A DNA stretch of 5,321 nucleotides from Bacteroidales bacterium (GTDB lineage Bacteria; Bacteroidota; Bacteroidia; Bacteroidales; NBLH01). Each line of letters starts with the position of its first letter. Positions within the stretch are counted from its first letter, which is position 1. Below, one piece after another: positions 1 through 5,122 of this stretch. A model generated the notes under the pieces. The model worked only from the letters and a program-made list of their open reading frames with translations. It was not told the origin of the DNA and did not search any database. Both the position numbers and the translations under genes were made by a program. The DNA lies in assembly GCA_027083715.1 (NCBI GenBank), contig JALWNR010000240.1, positions 1 through 5,321 on the forward strand. The letters are read 5' to 3'.

Positions 1-2
1 AT

Positions 3-185
3 ACACTCATTCTCAATACATTAAGTGAATTTAATTACAAAACAAACGCACTCAAATTTGGATGTCGCTTGAAATTCTCTTCACGCATCTACTTCGTTAC
101 GAATTCCTTGAAATATAAAGATATGTCAGCGGAATTCGGTGCCTCGTATCTGCATAAAGAGAATTTCATGAATTATTGCGGTTAA
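3..185 (+). CDS. Possible 3' end of a truncated gene, unknown product
   Basis: Reading from base 3, the frame stays open from the window edge to a TAA at 183-185, about 60 codons, while the other two plus frames stop within the first 30 bases. In such A/T-rich DNA that is mildly improbable by chance. The translated end (…ALKFGCRLKFSSRIYFVTN…, ending NYCG) alternates polar and hydrophobic residues, as in beta strands, but lacks the terminal aromatic residue usual for outer-membrane barrels. Against a gene: an imperfect palindrome at 71-167 lies inside the frame, and another fold-back element in this window (1301-1488) is also open in one frame without looking like a gene. The only in-frame ATGs (123 and 168) are too late to be the true start, so any start lies upstream of the window. 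I recognise no family. Confidence 0.33.
   Translation, partial: TLILNTLSEFNYKTNALKFGCRLKFSSRIYFVTNSLKYKDMSAEFGASYLHKENFMNYCG
71..167. repeat. 97-bp imperfect palindrome (fold-back repeat)
   Basis: The arms 71-107 and 131-167 are reverse complements about a centre at base 119. The outer 11 bp (GAAATTCTCTT at 71-81, AAGAGAATTTC at 157-167) are perfect, and so is an inner 8-bp block (100-107 with 131-138, around GAATTC). By eye about 27 of 37 arm positions pair with no gaps, so this is one decayed hairpin rather than chance short matches. It ends about 55 bases before the tRNA promoter. It may be a remnant of a non-autonomous fold-back element or a dispersed repeat. No target duplication could be identified. 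Confidence 0.6.
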
Positions 186-221
186 ATCAATGAAAAAAAT
201 TACTTTTTTTTATTGAAAATA

Positions 222-251
222 TTTGCAGGTAATTTTTTTTTTATATTTTTG
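222..251 (+). promoter_or_regulatory. Bacteroidota-type promoter of the tRNA gene
   Basis: TTTG at 222-225 and TATTTTTG at 244-251 fit the phylum's -33 (TTTG) and -7 (TAnnTTTG) elements exactly, separated by 18 bases. The expected start of transcription is around 255-258, giving a leader of roughly 13-16 bases before the mature tRNA at 271. The sequence between the elements is mostly T. This is the best promoter match in the window, and it drives a stable RNA gene, as expected. Confidence 0.75.
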
Positions 252-270
252 CACTCCGAAACAAGATGAT

Positions 271-343
271 TGTCCCGTGGTGTAATTGGCAACACGTCTG
301 ATTTTGGTTCAGAAGAGTCCAGGTTCGAGCCCTGGCGGGACAA
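271..343 (+). tRNA. tRNA-Gln (anticodon UUG)
   Basis: A complete 73-base cloverleaf. The acceptor stem TGTCCCG (271-277) pairs perfectly with CGGGACA (336-342), followed by discriminator A343. The D stem is GTGT/ACAC (280-283 with 292-295). The anticodon stem TCTGA/TCAGA (297-301 with 309-313) closes the loop TTTTGGT, placing anticodon TTG at 304-306. The T stem CCAGG/CCTGG (319-323 with 331-335) closes the loop TTCGAGC. The terminal CCA is not encoded, since ACAC follows, so it must be added after transcription. UUG reads CAA, and CAG by wobble. The gene stands alone with its own promoter and terminator and is not part of a tRNA cluster. Confidence 0.98.
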
Positions 344-350
344 CACAAAA

Positions 351-385
351 AAGGGATACAAAAAAAATGTATCCCTTATTTTTTT
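351..385 (+). terminator. Rho-independent terminator after tRNA-Gln
   Basis: AAGGGATACA (351-360) pairs perfectly over 10 bp with TGTATCCCTT (368-377) around a loop of seven A residues (361-367). The stem is followed at once by A and then seven T residues (379-385). It begins 8 bases after the mature tRNA end. The A run before the stem (347-352) mirrors the T run, so the structure could also stop transcription arriving from the minus-strand gene at 600-1172. Confidence 0.93.
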
Positions 386-412
386 ATACCGTCTCTTATT
401 TTAGCCTGAATA

Positions 413-566
413 ATTCATCATGTAAAGACGCAAAAGCGCAAAGTTAGATAAAGAGTGAGATAGTAAACCAAATTAATTAAACGCACTAATATTGAATATT
501 TTGCATAAGAGTTATTAATTCGCTCTCTCTTTGCGACTTATCGCCTATGCGTAAAAATTCATGAAC
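413..566. repeat. Degenerate fold-back region with GCAAAG-type octamer repeats
   Basis: This fills most of the gene-free stretch 386-599. Short blocks on the left recur inverted on the right about a shared centre near 486-496: TTCAT (414-418) with ATGAA (561-565), CGCAAAG (437-443) with CTTTGCG (529-535), and AATTAAT (471-477) with ATTAATT (514-520). Gaps are needed, so the element is decayed if real. The left arm also holds an octamer series (GTAAAGAC, GCAAAAGC, GCAAAGTT at 422-445). A small hairpin, GCGA-CTTA-TCGC, sits at 533-544. I see no gene here. Confidence 0.4.
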
Positions 567-604
567 TGCGAAGCACCTCACCGAAGGTAATAATGTTGGT
601 TAGA
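561..604 (+). repeat. Dispersed repeat, copy A (overlaps a stop codon)
   Basis: Bases 583-604 (GAAGGTAATAATGTTGGTTA plus GA) match 2783-2804 with a single difference in 22 bases. Similarity extends weakly leftward through ATGAA and GAAGC blocks to 561. The inverted TAA stop of the minus-strand gene (600-602) lies inside the repeat, so the gene's coding end abuts the repeat. No coding function is seen in it. Confidence 0.6.
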
Positions 605-1172
605 ACTTCATTCTTAGTCCCAGCATAAAATCTTTGTGTTGAGTATAATTGAAACCAAATTGCCAGTCTAACTTTTTATTCGGATTATTTTTATTATGGA
701 GATTGAGGAAATTATAAATATCATTGTCCTTGGGCATTAATATCACTGCAATTATAGCACCTGAAATAAAAAAACCCATACCGGCACCAATTGCAGCTAA
801 ATTAGGCTTTTTATTATTTGTCTCAGGAAAAGGGTTTGTTTCACCAAAGAAATCATTTTCTTTTTGTAAAAAAGTCATTCCTCCTACAATAAGTGCTGTC
901 CCCACTGTACTACCAACAATAATAGAACTTACAGCTACATTTTTTTTCTTTTTAATATTGTTATAAGAAGGTAAAAGCTTTTGATATAAATCAGGGTTTT
1001 CCATTTTTATATCAGTCATGAATGTTCCTAAACCCCTCATGTTCGAGGCATAATACATATTGCCGTATTTAAATCTTTTGGATATATGCGTGTTTGTGAT
1101 GTCATGCTCCCATTGTGCACTAAGATTATTCGTAAATAATAGTACAATAAAAAACAAAATAATTTTTTTCAT
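600..1172 (-). CDS. Exported or membrane protein of unknown function, 190 aa
   Basis: I do not recognise a family. Residues 1-20 form a clear signal peptide (MKKIILFFIVLLF…NNLSAQ, likely cut after Ala19 or Gln20). Residues 21-78 are polar and Tyr/Asn/Lys-rich, ending in a basic KKKK patch (74-77). Two Gly/Ala/Ile-rich hydrophobic stretches follow, about 79-101 and 124-146, each long enough to cross a membrane, separated by an acidic, Asn/Pro-rich loop (102-123). The last 45 residues are soluble and end LGLRMKF; a terminal Phe is common in outer-membrane proteins but proves nothing in a chain this short. The start ATG (1170-1172) fits the signal peptide exactly. The gene is transcribed alone, divergently from the repeat-built secreted protein 380 bp away. 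The stop codon falls in a dispersed repeat, so the original C-terminus may have been altered. The coding call is firm and the function unknown. Confidence 0.85.
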   Translation of the reverse strand: MKKIILFFIVLLFTNNLSAQWEHDITNTHISKRFKYGNMYYASNMRGLGTFMTDIKMENPDLYQKLLPSYNNIKKKKNVAVSSIIVGSTVGTALIVGGMTFLQKENDFFGETNPFPETNNKKPNLAAIGAGMGFFISGAIIAVILMPKDNDIYNFLNLHNKNNPNKKLDWQFGFNYTQHKDFMLGLRMKF

Positions 1173-1202
1173 GATTAAAAAGTTTTCAGGTTAAACACTA
1201 CC

Positions 1203-1235
1203 CAAAAGTTAGTAAAATAATTACCATTAGGCAAA
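1203..1235 (-). promoter_or_regulatory. Weak promoter candidate for the 190-aa protein gene
   Basis: On the minus strand, TTTG (complement of 1232-1235) is followed after 20 bases by TAACTTTTG (complement of 1203-1211). The second element has one extra base compared with TAnnTTTG, and the overall spacing is longer than at the tRNA promoter. It lies about 30 bases upstream of the ATG, which is a sensible distance. Confidence 0.3.
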
Positions 1236-1300
1236 AAGATTTGATGAATGCCTTAATTTAATACATTAGTTGAATGGTTGGTGTATTTATTGTTTTTACG

Positions 1301-1488
1301 TTAACCTTAAATCCGCAGGTATGTTTGTAACGATAATCCAAAATGTGCGTCAGTATTGGTGTAGCGCAGAAAAAAGCAACGCAGGCGTATCACTACTTGA
1401 TACGGTGAGTAGTTTTTTTTCGAGCATTGCCAATAATGACATGCAGTTTGGATTTGCAGTAAAAGATACTTGCGGATTTAAGGGTTAA
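1301..1488. mobile_element. 188-bp fold-back, MITE-like element
   Basis: The ends are inverted repeats. TTAACC-TTAAATCCGCAGGTAT (1301-1322) matches the complement of 1466-1488 with one base change and one single-base indel. The symmetry continues inward: AATCC (1335-1339) pairs with GGATT (1450-1454), TATTGG (1354-1359) with CCAATA (1430-1435), and the tip is GTATCA-CTACT-TGATAC (1387-1403). All these blocks share one centre near 1394-1395, so the whole element folds into one long imperfect hairpin. Both ends are TTAA, which could be a TTAA target duplication or part of the inverted repeat. There is no transposase, so the element would need one in trans. It fills the divergent gap between two exported-protein genes and ends 63 bases before the ATG at 1552. 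A frame open across 1270-1488 is a by-product of the element and is not called as a gene. Confidence 0.75.
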
Positions 1489-1499
1489 AAGGATGCATC

Positions 1500-1507
1500 T
1501 ATTTTGG
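1500..1507 (+). promoter_or_regulatory. Weak -7 element candidate before the repeat-protein gene
   Basis: TATTTTGG (1500-1507) differs from TAnnTTTG at one position and has the same TTGG ending as the better promoter at 4948-4977. It lies about 45 bases upstream of the ATG at 1552. No TTTG is found at the matching upstream distance, where the end of the fold-back element sits. If it is real, the TTG at 1504 is inside the promoter and cannot be the start codon. Confidence 0.25.
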
Positions 1508-1551
1508 TACAATCATTGTGCGATAAATTTTATCTTAACAAAAACTGTATT

Positions 1552-2658
1552 ATGATACCAAAGAATTTATTATTCGTACTTTTTTTTACTCTGTTTTCTT
1601 ATATCAGTTTTTCACAAACATATAGCTTAGCAGCATTTCATGACTACCAAAAGCATTTTATTATATTTGACGGAGGTGTAACTCACGATGTTGAAAATCT
1701 GCCTGTTCAATCGTATCAAGTAGGTGGCAACTGTTTAGCTTATATTGATAATGCCGGTAAGTTTAAGGTATATCATAGAGGTGAAATTATTTTACTTTCC
1801 GATATATTGGTTGATAAATATTTCGCTACCCGATATTTAGTGGTTTATGAAATGTTTGGACAACTCTATGTTTTTGATAACGGAAAGCGACAAATGCTGA
1901 CAAGCAATGTGCTTAGTTATGCTGTTGGTGACAGTATCGTTGCTTTTTTTAACCGAAATACAAATTCTTCACACGCATATTACGGAGGCAGGATTTATAA
2001 TCTTGAAAATGCGCTGACAGGGCAACCAATACAGGATTTTAAAGCAGGCGATAATATTTTTGCTTATTTTAACGATAATACTAAGTATTTTAAAATATTT
2101 TATCATGGACAACTTGAAGAAATTACACAAACCAACGACCTGATTGATTTTAAAACCGGTTTAAATATTGTAGCCTATGTTGATAAATCTACCAATACAT
2201 TTCATGCCTATTATAAAGGAGATATAATCGACCTGGATGATTTTGAGCCAAAATCGTATAAAGTAGGTGATAATATGGTTGCTTATATCAGTTCTTTGGA
2301 TGAATTTTTAGTGTTTGTCGATGGTGAAATTGAAAATATTTCTGATTTTGAACCAAATGCATATTACGTAACGGACAGCCTGATTGTTTATGACGAGCAA
2401 GGATATTTTAAGGTTTTTTACAACGGGCAAATTTATGAATTGGAAAATTATATTCCCGAGCATTTTCAAATTCAACAATCAACCATTGTATATATTGATT
2501 TAAACGGCTGGCTGAAAACATTTTCAGGCGGCAAGCAATTTATCGTAACCAGAGACTTAATTAAACTGTTTCAACTCACCTACAATACCATTTTAATTAA
2601 TACTACCGTAAATACGATAAAAATTTATTACGATGGTAAATTGTATGACACTAATTAG
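1552..2658 (+). CDS. Secreted protein built of about ten 35-aa repeats, 368 aa
   Basis: Function unknown. From ATG 1552 the chain opens with a signal peptide (MIPKNLLFVLFFTLFSYISFSQ, residues 1-22, cut before TYSL). An in-frame TTG at 1504 would add 16 residues ahead of it and spoil the signal, so ATG is preferred. The rest is a series of degenerate repeats of roughly 30-40 residues, beginning near 26, 57, 92, 124, 165, 202, 238, 273, 308 and 344. The pattern is about vGDnIVAYid, a short turn, then FkvfYnGeiyeLedfeP and a linker. Each unit looks like three or four beta strands (IVAY; FKVFY; GQIYEL), so a beta-propeller or beta-solenoid is likely; this is inference. No enzyme motif, Cys pair, membrane anchor, lipobox or type IX sorting domain is seen, and the chain ends in the final repeat (YYDGKLYDTN). 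It probably works in the periplasm or outside the cell. No partner gene is evident. Confidence 0.88.
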   Translation: MIPKNLLFVLFFTLFSYISFSQTYSLAAFHDYQKHFIIFDGGVTHDVENLPVQSYQVGGNCLAYIDNAGKFKVYHRGEIILLSDILVDKYFATRYLVVYEMFGQLYVFDNGKRQMLTSNVLSYAVGDSIVAFFNRNTNSSHAYYGGRIYNLENALTGQPIQDFKAGDNIFAYFNDNTKYFKIFYHGQLEEITQTNDLIDFKTGLNIVAYVDKSTNTFHAYYKGDIIDLDDFEPKSYKVGDNMVAYISSLDEFLVFVDGEIENISDFEPNAYYVTDSLIVYDEQGYFKVFYNGQIYELENYIPEHFQIQQSTIVYIDLNGWLKTFSGGKQFIVTRDLIKLFQLTYNTILINTTVNTIKIYYDGKLYDTN

Positions 2659-2715
2659 TTTCTGCTTACATTGTAGATAATACAGTTCCTGTAATACTTC
2701 CTCTTTTTTGTTAAA

Positions 2716-2743
2716 CAGTTGGCAGTTCACAGTCGGCAGTAAA
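2716..2743. repeat. Heptamer tandem repeat, four units
   Basis: Four consecutive 7-bp units start with CAGT: CAGTTGG, CAGTTCA, CAGTCGG, CAGTAAA. They lie between the convergent ends of the repeat-protein gene and the glycosyltransferase gene. Short degenerate arrays of this kind are common between genes in Bacteroidota, and no function is indicated. Confidence 0.6.
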
Positions 2744-2766
2744 AAAACGGAGTAGCAAAATGGCAG

Positions 2767-2804
2767 ATGAAGAAGCCTTGCAGAAGGTAATAATGTGGGT
2801 TAGA
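2767..2804 (+). repeat. Dispersed repeat, copy B
   Basis: Bases 2783-2804 (GAAGGTAATAATGTGGGTTA plus GA) repeat 583-604 with one difference in 22. Leftward, ATGAA (2767-2771) and GAAGC (2772-2776) match the corresponding blocks of copy A with small gaps. As with copy A, it lies at the 3' side of a minus-strand gene, here 43 bases beyond the glycosyltransferase stop. Both copies have the same orientation. Confidence 0.6.
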
Positions 2805-2847
2805 TGATATTAAATAAACCTATCAACTTTTAAGCCTCTAAACTTTT

Positions 2848-3600
2848 TTAATATCTTTTATTCTTTAAATAGAAAAAAGCCAATTTAACAGGCAAAATCA
2901 AATGCACTAATACCGTAGGTATTAGCCCGTAAAATTTTCTCATTATGCAGAAACGCTCTTTTAGTCCTGCTTTCAGGTTTTTTTTAGTAGTTCCTCCATC
3001 CATAAATTTTGAAAGAATTAAGCCGGTATTTTCAATACTTTGTGCTTTTTTCAGTGCTTTAATCGCCCAATCAAAATCTGCCGAAAAACGATATTGCAAA
3101 TCATAAGGGCTTGTTATTATACGCTTAACAATCATGGATTGATGACTAACTTTCATCCCCCAAAGAAAAGTCCTCCATGTAAGTTTTTTCGGAGCTTTAT
3201 GGCGGCGCATTCCAAGGATATTCCCTTCTGCATCAGTTATTTCTGTTTCTCCGTAATAAAAATCGGCAAACTGATTTTCCCTGCGAAAAATATTATCCAA
3301 AACATTTAAATCGTAAATTTCATCACCCGAATTGATAAACCACAGATAATCGCCCTTTGCCAGAGCCATTCCTTTGTTCATCGCATCGTACAAGCCATTG
3401 TCCGGTTCGGTAATTAACACATCGATATATTTTTTGTATTTTGCAATAATATCGAGCGTACCATCCGTACTTCCGCCGTCAATAATCAAATATTCCACAT
3501 TCGGATACGATTGATTAATAACCGAAAGAATGGTTTTTTCAATAAAATCCACACTGTTATATACTACGGTGATTACGGAAATTACAGGGAGATTATTCAT
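2848..3600 (-). CDS. GT2-family glycosyltransferase, 250 aa
   Basis: A GT-A-fold inverting glycosyltransferase that should transfer a sugar from a nucleotide-sugar donor onto a growing surface glycan. The nucleotide-binding first strand ISVITVVYNS (7-16) and the DGGSTDGT loop (41-48) are typical of family 2. EPDNGLYDAMNKG (66-78) and the metal-binding region WFINSGDE (87-94, in place of a plain DXD) match the subgroup that includes WcaE-like enzymes. HQSM (153-156) and ADFDW (174-178) mark the acceptor side and likely catalytic acid. The C-terminus (226-245) is hydrophobic and basic, suggesting peripheral contact with the inner membrane. The length is normal for a single-domain enzyme. Donor and acceptor cannot be read from the sequence. 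It starts 42 bp after the DUF438/HHE/PAS gene on the same strand with no clear promoter between them, so co-transcription is likely. It lies outside any visible polysaccharide cluster. Confidence 0.95.
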   Translation of the reverse strand: MNNLPVISVITVVYNSVDFIEKTILSVINQSYPNVEYLIIDGGSTDGTLDIIAKYKKYIDVLITEPDNGLYDAMNKGMALAKGDYLWFINSGDEIYDLNVLDNIFRRENQFADFYYGETEITDAEGNILGMRRHKAPKKLTWRTFLWGMKVSHQSMIVKRIITSPYDLQYRFSADFDWAIKALKKAQSIENTGLILSKFMDGGTTKKNLKAGLKERFCIMRKFYGLIPTVLVHLILPVKLAFFYLKNKRY

Positions 3601-3642
3601 TTACTTGATTTAAACCAATTTCTAATTAACTAATTTCTAAAC

Positions 3643-4893
3643 TCACTCCCAATCCAGTAGTCTTTGCTCACCGTCCAATTTACGAATTTCGGTAATGTCC
3701 TGACTCACTTCCAAAGTACCTTTGTAGTTACCTTCCGCATCGCGTAAAGCAAAATAGCGGATTAAAACAAATTTACCGCGCATTTGTATCCAGAAATTGG
3801 CTTCGTCTTTTTCACCTGATTTAAAGCTGTTTACAATTTTATCCACTATGTGGATACTTTCCGGCGGATGGCAATTTTGCACCGTGCGTCCGATAATGGC
3901 TTTTGAGCGGGTAAAAAAGCGGTCTTTCGGATTAGAAAAATAGCGAACCACATCGTTTTCATCAACATAAGTAATATCAAGCGGAAGTGTATTGAGCATG
4001 ATTTTAATTTGTTCGGGAAGTAAAAAACCGGTTTCCAAATCAATAATATCGCCGGCTTTCAGGTCGGTTTTGCTTTCCTTGTGTTTTTCCTGCATTTTTG
4101 CCAATTCGGCAAATGCCTCCATATCCGCTTCGTTCGATTGAACACCATATACATAACCCAATTCTTTGCTTTCTTTATTCATTTGCGCAAAATCCATAGC
4201 AGGAATGCGCTCTAATGCCACGGGAAACAAAATGGCTTCTTCGCGAAAAATAATTGGAACAATCCAAAAGAACAATGCAGCTACCTCTTTGTTGATTTCT
4301 CTTAAATCCGGTGTTTCTTTTTGTAATATCGTATCAAATTCTTTCAGTTTTTTGCGAATATCATCATGGAATGACCACATGATTTGCAAACAACGGTAAT
4401 CTTCAAAAACTTTTTCAATATACGGAAAAAGAATGTTCTCTTTTTTATCATAATGCAAAACAAACTCATTGAGTTTTAATAAGTTTTCGCGCATATCGCG
4501 ATAATCGGGCAAATAATCATCACCGCTTTTGGCTTTTTTATTAATAGCTTTTAGCGAAACTTTTATTTCGTCCAGAATTTTCTCTACAGCACGATTTTCT
4601 TCCATCAAATAATACAAAAAATGACCTTTTTGAGGTTTTTCCCAGGGATATTGAACAATCGGCTTGTAAAAAACGTTCAGTATTTTACCGATATTTTTTT
4701 TGATTATCTTTGTTGAAACACCCGTACGTACCAATTTATCCACTACCTCAATCACATCGTGCGGGGTAAGCTGGTCGATTGAAAACTGATGTTTCTCAAT
4801 TAATTTTTTTCCGTTTTCCTGATTTATGATACCAATGCTAAAAGCAAAAAGGTTTTCAAGTCGTTTTTCTTTATTATTTATAAATTCTGACAT
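3643..4893 (-). CDS. DUF438 / hemerythrin-HHE / PAS sensor-like protein, 416 aa
   Basis: The domain order matches the established DUF438-hemerythrin-PAS family. Residues 1 to about 75 are the helical DUF438 region. Residues 88-230 are a four-helix HHE domain with likely di-iron ligands H91 with E98/E99, H147 and E152 (HYDKKENILFPYIE), H176 (WSFHDDIR), and E218/E219 (FREEAILFP). Residues 288-405 form a PAS domain (LLPEQIKIMLNTLPLDITYVDENDVVRYFS in two parts, 291-320), including the family hallmark NCHPP (340-344) and ending VSQDITEIRKLDGEQRLLDW. There is no signal peptide or membrane segment, so it acts in the cytoplasm. No kinase or DNA-binding output domain is present. Sensing of oxygen, nitric oxide or redox state through the iron site is inferred from the domains. 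Tyr94 lies where, from memory, many relatives have a second His (HPxH), so the metal site may differ. It is the first gene of a probable two-gene transcript from the promoter at 4948-4977. Confidence 0.95.
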   Translation of the reverse strand: MSEFINNKEKRLENLFAFSIGIINQENGKKLIEKHQFSIDQLTPHDVIEVVDKLVRTGVSTKIIKKNIGKILNVFYKPIVQYPWEKPQKGHFLYYLMEENRAVEKILDEIKVSLKAINKKAKSGDDYLPDYRDMRENLLKLNEFVLHYDKKENILFPYIEKVFEDYRCLQIMWSFHDDIRKKLKEFDTILQKETPDLREINKEVAALFFWIVPIIFREEAILFPVALERIPAMDFAQMNKESKELGYVYGVQSNEADMEAFAELAKMQEKHKESKTDLKAGDIIDLETGFLLPEQIKIMLNTLPLDITYVDENDVVRYFSNPKDRFFTRSKAIIGRTVQNCHPPESIHIVDKIVNSFKSGEKDEANFWIQMRGKFVLIRYFALRDAEGNYKGTLEVSQDITEIRKLDGEQRLLDWE

Positions 4894-4947
4894 ATTTTTA
4901 AGTATTATTGGCTATGGTTTAGAATAGTGGATATTTTACATATCAAT

Positions 4948-4977
4948 CCAATATAAAAAAAGAATACGGATTACAAA
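4948..4977 (-). promoter_or_regulatory. Promoter for the DUF438/HHE/PAS gene
   Basis: On the minus strand, TTTG (complement of 4974-4977) and TATATTGG (complement of 4948-4955) are 18 bases apart, the same spacing as at the tRNA-Gln promoter. The -7 element has one mismatch to TAnnTTTG. Transcription would start near 4942, giving a leader of about 50 bases to the ATG at 4893. The leader is A/T-rich just before the ATG, as usual in this phylum, and has no Shine-Dalgarno. Confidence 0.55.
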
Positions 4978-5021
4978 AAACTGATATTTCACTGTCGTTC
5001 AGCATGCCGAACAAAAAATAA

Positions 5022-5050
5022 GGACACGGACGTGTCCGCCCATCGGCGGA
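5022..5050. repeat. Two overlapping, mutually exclusive GC-rich hairpins
   Basis: GGACACG (5022-5028) pairs perfectly with CGTGTCC (5031-5037) over a two-base gap. TCCGCC (5035-5040) pairs perfectly with GGCGGA (5045-5050) around CATC. The two stems share bases 5035-5037, so both cannot form fully at once. The GC-rich block stands out from its A/T-rich surroundings. It could be a small dispersed palindromic repeat or, less likely, part of a control region upstream of the DUF438 gene. No T tract follows on either strand, so it is not a standard terminator. Confidence 0.6.
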
Positions 5051-5085
5051 TTGAACGGAAAAACACAGGCTCTCATTGATTAAAA

Positions 5086-5122
5086 AATCTGTATTAATCA
5101 GTGAAAATCCGTTTAGTCAGTG
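5086..5122. repeat. Degenerate decamer repeat, about four units
   Basis: AATCTGTATT, AATCAGTGAA, AATCCGTTTA and the partial unit GTCAGTG follow one another with a period of about 10 bases (the core is AATC followed after one base by GT). Such AATCxGTG-like arrays are frequent between genes in Bacteroidota. No coding or regulatory role is evident. Confidence 0.55.

Noticed and set aside
15..1275. Similar 16-mers AATACATTAAGTGAAT (15-30) and AATACATTAGTTGAAT (1260-1275)
   Set aside because: Two mismatches in 16 A/T-rich bases, with no further similarity in the flanks, may be chance.
1270..1488. 72-codon plus-strand open frame
   Set aside because: It coincides with the 188-bp palindromic element and ends at its right inverted repeat. 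It has no promoter, no signal and no domain-like composition, so it is best explained as a by-product of the repeat.
1301..1488. Integron attC site
   Set aside because: The element is palindromic, but the end GTTAACC does not fit the GTTRRRY core. It is longer than usual attC sites, and no cassette array or integrase is visible.
1504..1551. Upstream TTG start for the repeat-protein gene
   Set aside because: It would put 16 polar and charged residues before an otherwise ideal signal peptide, and it overlaps a possible -7 promoter element. ATG 1552 is the better start.
2681..2710. Possible terminator after the repeat-protein gene (TACAG-TTC-CTGTA, then CTTTTTT)
   Set aside because: The stem is only 5 bp and A/T-rich, and the T run begins about 10 bases beyond it, so it is too weak to call.
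2806..2855. GATATTAAA / TTTAATATC inverted repeat across the glycosyltransferase stop codon
   Set aside because: A 9-bp all-but-A/T stem with a 32-base loop is readily found by chance here, and no run of T follows on the minus strand.
3617..3640. 9-bp direct repeat AATTTCTAA in the gap between the two minus-strand genes
   Set aside because: Two short A/T-rich copies 15 bases apart are not evidence of an operator or element.
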